From Stemphylium vesicarium (taxonomy: Eukaryota > Ascomycota > Dothideomycetes > Pleosporales > Pleosporaceae): a DNA stretch of 27,413 nucleotides. The stretch lies in assembly GCA_004380135.1 (NCBI GenBank), contig QXCR01000263.1, positions 1 to 27,413 on the forward strand, read 5' to 3'. This document shows positions 19,565 to 27,413 of the stretch, piece by piece. The notes below the pieces were generated by a model, which worked only from the letters and a program-made list of their open reading frames with translations, searched no databases and was not told the DNA's origin. The number at the start of each line of letters is the position of its first letter. Within the stretch, counting starts at the first letter, position 1. Position numbers and translations under genes: made by a program.

Positions 19565-20621
19565 TATGTTTACCTACCTTCCTGCCTACAGAGTCCTAAT
19601 CTGCTGTGAGCATTAGCAAGCTGTGTATGGCCTTGACGAGCATCTTAAACGACACCATAAGCTGCCTATCGCTAAGCGACGAGCGCTGCTAGTAGAGTAT
19701 GAAGGTCTTTCTCTAAGCCTGCCTAGCCAGATCTTGCTGCCAGAGCCATACAGCGCGCCTATTCAAGAGCTAGGCGCTGCACAGAACGCCTATCTCTGCT
19801 GCCAACCGACACAGCAGCGAAAGAGCAGAAGCGAAAGCTGCAGCTACATTACTACAAGCCGCCTGCAGATGCAGCAACATACAAACCAGCAGCACAGTGT
19901 TAAGCTCTCTCGTTGGTCCACTCCCTCAGCTCCATCGTACGCTGAGCATGCTGCCCAGCTGTGGAGGCCTGTCAAGGTGCAGACCTTCTTCCAGGAGCGA
20001 CGCTACGTACGCTACTTTATCGTACAGGAGACAGCGCAGTCGGAGCCATCTCTACCACCTCTGTTGTCTCTGTCGCTAGAGCAGGGAGATAGGAGTCAGA
20101 CAAGCCAGCAGCGTAGGCAAGAGAAGGCACAGCAAGAGAAGGTAGAGAGTTATCAGCAGCGGCTAGCCTGCCTGTCGTACGAGTGGGACGCTGTTGAGCA
20201 GAAGGACTGTGAGGCTATAGAGCGTATCGCAGAAGAAGCCTCAGCCAAAGACCGTACTGGCTGGTTCAAGCGGACGCGATGGGACGAGCACCTGCAGGCC
20301 TACCCAGACTGGACGTTGCTTGCGTACGCTATCCGCCTGCCAGGCGACGACGAGCCGCAGCTGCAGCGCGTTGTACTGCTAGTAGAGGAGCTGGTAGAGG
20401 AGGCAGTACAAGGGCTTAGCACGCTCTCTCTTGAGACGCTACGCTGGCTACGCAGTCCAAAGCCTCAGGAGCCTGATGTACGCCCGTTCAGCCGTATGCA
20501 GAACAAGGCGAGTCAGCTACGTGCAGCGCGGCTCTGGGCGCGACTACTCTGCTACTGCCTCCGTATGGTGGCTATTGACCCGGAGCAAACTGCGCCAGGT
20601 ATGCGAGAGAGCCAGCCGCTG

Positions 20622-20700
20622 CCAGCAGCACCAGCAGCACCAGCAGCACCAGCAGCACCAGCAGCACCAGCACTCGCAGCACCAGCACTCGCAGCAACAG
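20622..20700 (+). repeat. In-frame minisatellite encoding Ala-Ala-Pro repeats
   Basis: Five 9-bp CCAGCAGCA units are followed by two 15-bp CCAGCACTCGCAGCA units inside copy 1. They encode a low-complexity AAP linker between conserved blocks. Units are multiples of three, so the frame is kept. Copy 2 has an acidic Ser/Asp/Glu-rich linker at the equivalent place. Confidence 0.92.
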
Positions 20701-22001
20701 CACTGGCCAGCATTGCTCGTCTCTTCCCATGGCATGGCAGGCAGAAGCTGGCAGCAGAGCGGCTCTGGCAGTATGTCTCGTCTCACGATAGCTCTACTAC
20801 AGCCGCAAAGCAGCGGACGTACATCCTACGCCTATCCCAAGCTCTCATCTGCCAGGAAGTCTGCCACCAGCCATTCAACAGCGGCCTAGTCCATTTCCTA
20901 GCGGCTCTTGGTATCTATCCAGAGACCGGCCGGCTACGTGCTGCAGCTCAGTTCTCCTCTCTACTCAGCTCACTAATCTACTGCGTACGCGCACTCACAG
21001 TAGAGATCTTTCTCCCAGCAAGCAAGCGGGCTGAGCAAGGCGCTGCGGAGACACGTGGCTTTCTTGAGAAGCGCGCTCGCTGTCTGGTAGATGGCTCCTA
21101 CAGCCCTATGAGCGTCATGCTGAGCCTGCTCTCCTACGCCAAGTTCATCTCTCTGCGTACGCCAGGTAGTATTGCTGGCAGCATGTGGTGGTCTAGAGAC
21201 CGGCAGACGTACTTCATCAAGGGCCGGCCAGTAGCACTACAGCAGCTGAGTAGGCTGGCGCAAGGGATAGTGGCAGAGGCAGAGAGACTGCTCTGGGAAG
21301 AGCTACTCTGGGTGAAAGAGAAGACCAGCCGGCTCTCCACCAACCTAGCGGCTATCCAGGATGATATCTCTGTAGCGCAGCGCGGCGTCTCTTTTCTATC
21401 GCCTGCCCAACTGCAAGCAGGCCAGCGTTGGATGCTGGGGAGGCTAGCCAACGTTCCAGCTGCACAGAGACTCTACCAGCACCAGCCGCAGCACCAGCGC
21501 GACCAGCCATCCAACCATACACTTGAGCATGGCATCCAGTGGAGAGAGCGCGCCGTTCGCCAGTATATCAGACGTGTAGAGCGCTTCCTCGACCTTCTCT
21601 GCCTGGCTGTTCATATCACAGGTGGCCAGCCTGCTCGTGGGCCAGAGCTGCTCTCCGTACGATGGCGCAATGGCGTGCTACAGGACCGCAATCTGTACGT
21701 GATAGATGGGCAGGTTGTAGTAGTTACTCGCTACCATAAGACGCAGTCTCAATGGGATCGGCCTAAGGTAATCGCCCGGTTCCTGCCAGAGCCAGTAGGG
21801 CAGCTGATGACTGCGTACCTGCTGTACGTACGGCCAGTGCGCGCGCTGCTCCTTAGTAGCCTAGGCAAGCTGGCTACGGCTGCTGCAAGTGACTACCTCT
21901 GGGCTGATGAGCATGGGCCATGGGATACCAGTCGACTCACGCGTATCATGACGGCCGAGACGGCTGAGCGACTAGGCACACGCCTAACCAATATGAGGAG
22001 G

Positions 22002-22019
22002 CGAATCAGGCCTGATTCG
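22002..22019. repeat. Perfect 18-bp palindrome
   Basis: CGAATCAGGCCTGATTCG reads the same on both strands and lies about 15 bp past the point where copy 1 loses homology. Two smaller perfect palindromes follow: ATTCGCGAAT (22,079-22,088) and TATCGCGATA (22,105-22,114). Confidence 0.95.
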
Positions 22020-22064
22020 TGCCGAACTAGGCTTAGCGTTAGGGTTTCCGCCCGCATCCGGTAA

Positions 22065-22244
22065 GAACATCACCCCCGATTCGCGAATTTCAACACCCCT
22101 AATTTATCGCGATATAGGACTCTATAGAACTCGACTTCTATATAAAACTTTATTGCGCTAACTTTCTTAGTTTATATATAAAGTTTTAGCTACTAGCAGG
22201 CACGTTTATGTAGTAAAGTTAGGGTTAGGGTTAGAGCTACGACA
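22065..22244. other. Junction segment between telomere-linked copies 1 and 2
   Basis: Short AT-rich spacer without an open frame. It holds the two small palindromes and an imperfect inverted repeat TATAAAACTTTAT (22,141-22,153) / ATAAAGTTTTA (about 22,178-22,188). It ends in the telomere-type tract and the leader of copy 2. Confidence 0.7.
22219..22234 (+). repeat. Interstitial telomere-type repeat (TTAGGG)2TTAG
   Basis: Two full TTAGGG units and a partial one lie 10 bp upstream of the copy 2 start codon. A further TTAGGGTTT stands at 22,039-22,047 in the same orientation. TTAGGG is the usual telomere repeat of filamentous fungi. The tract is short, so chance cannot be excluded, but the setting makes a telomeric origin plausible. 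Confidence 0.75.
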
Positions 22245-25200
22245 ATGGAGCTACCGGTCTGGAACACGCGCGCGCCCGCATCGCAGAACGCAGAGAACAG
22301 CAACAGCAGCCCGCCCGTACGCAGCACTAAGCAGAACACTCTGCTAGATAACTATGACGATACTCTCTGCTTTCTAGCTGATTTTGGGGTGCTGGTTTGC
22401 AGGCAGCACTGCAGCGGGGTTGTCAATCTTAACAGGCATCTATTAGAGCAGCACACAACGCCCGCTCAAGTGCGAAACGCGATTATTCGACGATTTGCGC
22501 AATACAAGAGGGTAGACCTAAAGGATATTGAGCTTCCCGAACAACCCGCTCAACTAATTAAAGAGCTAGGAACGCCGCTAGACGGACTCTGTTGCAAGAT
22601 CTGCTCGTTTCTTACTATTAATATTAATGTAATGCGCATGCATCTAAAACGAGATCACGAGCAAGCGTGAAAGGGAGAGAAGAGTGAGCTATTCGAATCT
22701 GTTAAAGTTTAGACGTTTTTCCGTAGTAGGGGGTTATAGAAATATTTTATTATCGATTTAGGTATTAGAGAAAATAAGGAAAAACTCGATTAAGATTAGG
22801 TCGTTTAGCAATAACTTAGTAGATAGTAGAACGTGCGACAGCAGCTTAAAGAAGACATGCAAGTGATGGCTAAGGCTGCAAAGACGGACAAAACTGGCTG
22901 GTTTAAGAGAACTGGGTAGTTGTCGTTTCTACAGGGCCGAAATCTAGCTTATCTAGGCTATTAAGCCCGCTTGCCCGACTAAAGCGAAGCAAAGCTACTA
23001 CTGGCCGCTACGCTGACAGAAGAACTAATGGAAAGATCTGTGCGCGGCTTAGCAACGCTTCCGCAGGAAACACGACGCTGGCTTCGTAGCGCGCAGCAGA
23101 CCGAAATCGATCAACGGCCGCTGGCGCGACTGCAGAACCCCGAGAGTCAGGCAACGTACACTAGCTACATAGTCCGATTTGTCTGCTTCTATCTTCGCAT
23201 TGTTGCAGACGAAGAGCGTCGAGTAGATGAACATGTAGCATAGAGGGATCAAGCTGTTAGTGTTGACAATGCAAGCGACGAGGACGCTAGCACAGAGAGC
23301 GAGTACAACGACAGCGACATAGAAGGCACTGTTGATAGCAAGGAGAACGACGGTGTTGTGCTACAGCGGCAACCGCGTCGAGTGGTACAGGCTGATAAGA
23401 TGAAGGATGCGCGCGAGCTGTTTAAGTGGAAGGACAATCAGAAGGCACTGGCAGTGCAGCTATGGCTTGCGCTTGACAACAGCGACGCAGCTGCTCAGAC
23501 AACCGCGCTGCTTAACTCGCTGGCTTCGTTTATTCTTACAGGCTATGGCAGCGATGAGTTTTCGAGTGGTCTAGTGCAGTATCTAGCTGTGCTGGGCATC
23601 GACACGCAGACAAACCGCTTGCGTACTGCAAAGAACTTCTCGTACATGCTTGCTGGCGTAGTCTACTGCGTTCGCGTACTAGCAGCTGAAAAGATTCTGC
23701 CCGCAGCCGAGCGCGACGATCAGACGGAAGAAGACCGCGAGCGATTCTTAGCGATGCGCAAGCAGTATCTAGCGGATGGCTCGTATAGTCCGATGAGCAT
23801 TATGCTGAGTCTTCTCGCGTATAGCAAGCACGCAGCGCTGAACGAGGGCAATGCTGGCAACGCATACTGGTCCCCCGACAAGAAGGTTTTCTATCTTAGC
23901 GGCCGGCCGATTGCGATAGAGCGTTTCCGCACGATGGCGCAGAGCATAGAAGCAGAGGTAGAGGACACGTTTTGGCAGATGTGCTGGGTTGATCGTATGG
24001 CTGACCGCTTTACGGTGGATCTAGCGCAGATTTAAGACGACGTTATATTTACGACTTAGGGTAGGTTATTTATTACTACCCTAGGTAACTATCTATTAGA
24101 TAGGCTAGCTTAGATGCTTAAAAGGGCGCGGAGCATAGAGAGCGGCATGCGACTACAGACGTCTAACGGCTAGTGGAGAAGCAAAAAGGTGCGGGAGTAT
24201 CTACGGTAGGTAGATCGCTTTTTAGCGCTACTATTAGGCTATATATATATTAAATTAGGATAGCTAGCTTAAGACTCTAAGATTATCACGATACGGCACC
24301 GCAATAGGCTACTATAGGACCGTAATATTTTTATTATAGACGGTACTATTATAACCGTCGTGCGGTATTATAAGTCACAGTCTTAGTGGGATAAGCTAAA
24401 GGTGGTTCCGCGCTTTCTGCCGCCGCGATTAGGGCAGGTAATGGTGTTGTACTTGAGCTACTTGCAGCCGTTTCGAGAGTATCTTGTAGCAACTATGCTT
24501 GGGGGTGGGTTAGACGACTATATCTGGAGCAATGAGCAAGGCGCGTGGGGTACAGATCGACTCACGAAGGTGCTGCAGCGTGAGATAGGTAAGCGACTTG
24601 GCGTCGAGCTGAGTACGCTAGGCTACCGTCACACGGCTGTCGGAATTGGGCGGGTGAAGATAGGGGAGTCGTTTAGTAAGGAGTATTAAGACGAGGTTAG
24701 CAAGATAGATAAAGTAGAGGTAGACAAGAATAAGGAGAACTTAATTAAGCTATAGAACTCGCGAACGATAGTTATAGGAGTAGGTAACTATAGCGTGTTA
24801 ATTAATATCATTAAGTATCTAAGCACGCGGTCTATTAATGCGTTCTAGGCGCTTAATACCGCTTAGCACCGCTTTTTAGGTGTAGACGGACAGGCTAAAG
24901 CGCCCAAGGAGCGCCGACTACAGCGGAAAAGGCGGATGCGAGAGAGCATCTCAGGGCTTCCGATGCTCCCGAAAGCGAAGGCCGTTCACGTAGAAGAGGC
25001 AGGAGCTGCCGTTGTACATCGGGCGCTGCAGCAGGTGCTAGGGAAGCAGGAGGTTGGGTTTCGCTCCATGGAGCAGGAGCAGGCTCTGTACGCAGTGCTG
25101 GACAAGACGACACCGCTTGTTGTTGTGCTTCCGACAGGAGGGGGCAAGAGCTTGCTGTTTACGGTGCCGGCATGCATAGAGGAGAGGGGGGTGACAGTTG

Positions 25201-26700
25201 TTGTTATGCCGTACCGAGCGTTGATCGAGGACTTGGTGAGCCGGATTCGCAACTGTGGTATTGACTGCATGGAGTGGAAGCACGGCGAGAGCAACCCGGC
25301 GTCGGTAGTGGTCGTCAGCGCAGACGTAGCAGGCGACATTACGAGCAACGGCAACTTTTTGGGGTATGCTCGACTAATGAAGGACAAGGGGCTGCTGCAA
25401 CGAGTCGTGGTGGACGAGTGTCATCTGCTCTTTACAGCGCGGCACTGGCGGGCAAATCTGCTTAAGGTGAAGAACTTGCGACTACTTGGATGCCCAATTG
25501 TGTTGTTAACAGCAACGCTGCCGCCAGTGCAGGAAGGGGAGCTCGAGGCAAGCATGCTGGTGCGCAACGCAACGTATATCCAGGCAAGCACAGCACGACC
25601 AAACGCGCGCTACTTTGTGTCGTGGTGTCAACGCAAGGGATTGGAGGACACGGCGTTGGTAGTATGCAAGCGATAGGCTGAAAAGCTGGGGCGGACAGGG
25701 CAGAAGGGGGTAGTGTACTGTCTGAGCAAGGCGCAGTGTGAGTGGATAGCTAAGGAGGTTGGCTGTGCGTACTATCACGCCGACGTAGAGGAGCGAGGCG
25801 AGCGGCTGCAGGAGTGGGTAGAGCAGGGGGGGCTAATTGTAGCTACGTCGGCGCTTAGGACAGGAGTAGACTACGCGGGGATTATGTACATCTTGCATAT
25901 AGGGATGCCGTGGAGCATAACAGATTTTGCTTAGGCAAGTAGGCGTGGAGGGCGAGATAGAGAGACGTTTAACGTTATAGTACTAATTAAATAGAGAGAG
26001 GTAGAGAAGAGAATTAAGTAAAAAAGTAGTAATATTAACGTATAGGTAATAGAGGCGTTTTTAATTAGGAATAGATATTAGTAGGCGCTAATAAGCTTAT
26101 ACTTAGACAGGTATAGAATAAGATATAGAGAGCTAGATAGGGTATATTATAATTACTATAGGGAGAGAGAGAAGTTATAGTTAAAGGAGTATAAGAATTA
26201 GGCATAGAAATAGATAGTAGTAGAGAAGAAGTTTATAGAGTTGCGAGGTAGATATATAATATACTAAGTAGTTAGATAGTAGTATATAATAAAGGAAGAG
26301 GAGTAGTAGAAGAAGTACTAGGTGCTAAGATATACAGCGTAGAAGAGGGCGTCTAGTATAGACGCGGATAGGTTTTAGAAGAAGATTATAGATTAGATAG
26401 TAAAAAATAACTATTAGTAATACTAGGTAAGTTAGAAGTACTATATAATAGAAGAGGGGATAGAGAATTAGTATTAATAGCTAAATATAGTAATACCGCT
26501 AGCATATATAGCGCGGCTTACACGGCTTAAGATTTAGACAATAGAAGAGGTAGGGTTTGGAGAGATAAGAGACGATAGATATACGGCGTGGCTAGGGAAG
26601 AGGTATAGAGAGAAGGTATAGGGGTAGGTATTTACTAACGCGATAGTAGTAGGGATTTAACTTATACTTAGTATAGTAGAGAGGGAGTAAGCGTATTTAT
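22245..26700 (+). pseudogene. Telomere-linked RecQ-type helicase gene, copy 2: full length, broken by RIP
   Basis: One frame runs from the ATG at 22,245 to about 26,700 with no visible frameshift; the interruptions are stops, mostly where Gln or Trp codons would be. Order: two finger-like regions (CRQHCS...HLLEQH; CCKICS...HLKRDH), TGWFKRT, DGSYSPMSIMLSLL, recombinase-like part ending in YRHTAVGIGR (24,624-24,653), then a RecQ-type helicase. The helicase has PTGGGKS (~25,131-25,151), DECH (25,413-25,424), LLTATLPP and a HADVEERGERLQEW...ATSALRTGVDYAG segment. A degraded Cys-rich zinc region follows (~26,095-26,170). Expected length is ~1,480 residues. Family members sit at fungal chromosome ends and resemble yeast tlh1. 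Clean blocks (22,245-22,670; 22,840-24,035; 24,390-24,690; 24,890-25,930) alternate with RIPped ones. Confidence 0.85.
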
Positions 26701-27120
26701 AGAAAGATAGAATAGAGTATAACGTAGTAGGTTATAAAAGAAGAAGAATATATATTTACTTAGCTAACCGCTTAGGAGTTATAGGAAGAGAGAAAGAGAG
26801 AATAAAGAATAAATATATTAAAGATAGTATTATAAGAAAGTAGAATAAAGAAAGTTAGAGATAATAGAAAAGGTTAAAAGAGAGTTATAGTATAAAAGAG
26901 ATACGTATATAAGAGAAACTATTACTAGAAGAAAAGAAGAAAAGGCAAATATTATATTATAAGAAAAGAGTAGAAAGAAAAGAGTAAAGAAAAAGAAGAA
27001 GATAATAATAGACTATACTATAAAATAGAAGAAGAGAGAGAAAGTATAAGAAAAGATCTAAGAATTTAAATAGTAAGTTTAAAGCGCGTAGTCTATCTTA
27101 TTAAAAGAAGAATAAGTGTA
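26700..27120. other. RIPped purine-rich DNA, no gene recognised
   Basis: Extremely A/G-rich on the plus strand (runs of AGAGAAAG and GAAGAAG), with many TAG/TAA triplets in every frame. It probably covers the end of copy 2 and its 3' flank; the true stop codon cannot be placed. Confidence 0.6.
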
Positions 27121-27413
27121 AAGGGCTACGCCTAAGTACTGCTACCTTCTTACTTTAGGCTAGCGCGGAACGCTAGCGTAGAGGTAGCGCAAAGGATAAG
27201 TACCGTACGAAGGAGGACACCTACACTTCTTTTCTCTACCTTTCTTATTCTGTACATAGGAGCAAATGCATACTCGTTAGCAGGCCTCTTTCCGCCCATA
27301 ACATTATAAGAAAGGTCACTCTTACCTTACTCTTCCTTCTTGTACGTGACGAGTTGGAATTGAGAACGGCTACTTGTTAGTGTTACAAGTTAGCAAGACC
27401 CTACCCGTACGAT
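27120..27413. other. Less-mutated right end, no gene recognised
   Basis: Base composition returns towards normal and CA/TG dinucleotides reappear. Apart from the stem-loop nothing could be assigned. A further small pair, CTTGT / ACAAG, occurs at about 27,334-27,353. It may be the 3' end of the copy 2 unit or the start of another repeat. Confidence 0.5.
27141..27188. repeat. 48-nt two-step stem-loop
   Basis: Outer arms GCTACCT (27,141-27,147) and AGGTAGC (27,182-27,188) enclose inner arms GCTAGCG (27,159-27,165) and CGCTAGC (27,171-27,177), with a 5-nt loop CGGAA. Flanking GTACT/AGTAC may extend the stem. It lies in the less RIPped last 290 bp. It could be a terminator-like or element-end structure. 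Confidence 0.85.

Larger units (their letters stand above)
19566..22064 (+). pseudogene. Telomere-linked-helicase-type gene, copy 1: N-terminal and recombinase-like parts, helicase missing
   Basis: The family signature starts at the ATG at 19,566 (MFTYLPAYRVLIC), but a TAG at 19,614-19,616 interrupts it, apparently at a Gln codon. After it the frame is open for over 800 codons. Visible parts: a first finger-like unit (CC...H, then LDEHLKRHH), a second finger region (YLCC...MQQHTNQQH), KVQTFFQ, TGWFKRT, DGSYSPMSVMLSLL, then a tyrosine-recombinase-like segment with QPARGPELLSVRW (R at 21,636-21,638) and RYHK (K at 21,738-21,740). Homology to copy 2 stops near 21,988, just before the YRHTAV box, and the last ~24 codons are unrelated. 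The RecQ domain is absent. GC content is normal and there is no RIP. A short protein from a later start remains possible. Confidence 0.82.

Noticed and set aside
20431..20889. Gln/His-repeat and Cys/Trp-repeat open frames across the Ala-Pro minisatellite
   Set aside because: They are other-frame readings of the CAGCAC repeat inside copy 1.
1..27413. tRNA, rRNA and CRISPR arrays
   Set aside because: No tRNA B-box with matching cloverleaf, no rRNA-like conserved blocks, and no regularly spaced identical repeats were seen.

Overview
The window reads as a subtelomere-like stretch of a filamentous ascomycete nuclear genome. The evidence is short GT-AG introns (54-57 bp), fungal-type genes, a TTAGGG telomere-type tract, RecQ helicases of the telomere-linked type, and large TA-rich blocks damaged by repeat-induced point mutation (RIP: C-to-T and G-to-A, chiefly CpA to TpA and, here, CpG to TpA).

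Layout. (1) 1-12,211: nested, dead LTR retrotransposons, all minus strand. An old Ty3/Gypsy element (element 1: integrase, RNase H, RT and gag remnants) is split in gag by a second, complete Gypsy chromovirus (element 2, 4,504-11,029). Element 2 has two 247-bp LTRs and a CTCCT target-site duplication. A 119-bp un-RIPped solo-LTR/MITE-like insertion (3,439-3,557) also sits in element 1. (2) 12,212-13,600: degraded repeats and a Tc1/mariner transposase 3' remnant. (3) 13,835-18,246: an island of apparently intact genes: a minus-strand Msp1/ATAD1-like AAA ATPase with an unusual C-terminal multi-membrane-segment domain, a plus-strand small single-TM protein, and a minus-strand polytopic membrane protein. 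(4) 18,250-19,565: intergenic DNA with a duplicated, CCAAT-box-containing block and a CAAG microsatellite. (5) 19,566-26,700: two diverged head-to-tail copies of a telomere-linked-helicase-type gene. Copy 1 is un-RIPped but lacks the helicase end. Copy 2 is full length, in a single reading frame, but broken by patchy RIP nonsense mutations. Between the copies lie telomere-type repeats and three perfect palindromes. (6) 26,700-27,413: RIPped purine-rich DNA, then a less damaged segment with a strong stem-loop.

The most interesting points are these. The telomere-linked genes appear to combine C2H2-like fingers, a tyrosine-recombinase-like domain and a RecQ helicase, which would suit a mobile or telomere-maintenance element. 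The copy-copy junction carries telomere repeats oriented as if copy 1 had once been a chromosome end. RIP damage is strikingly patchy, with mirrored gradients in the two LTRs. The AAA protein joins an Msp1-like ATPase to a new type of membrane domain. All family assignments come from reading motifs by eye; no database search was possible.
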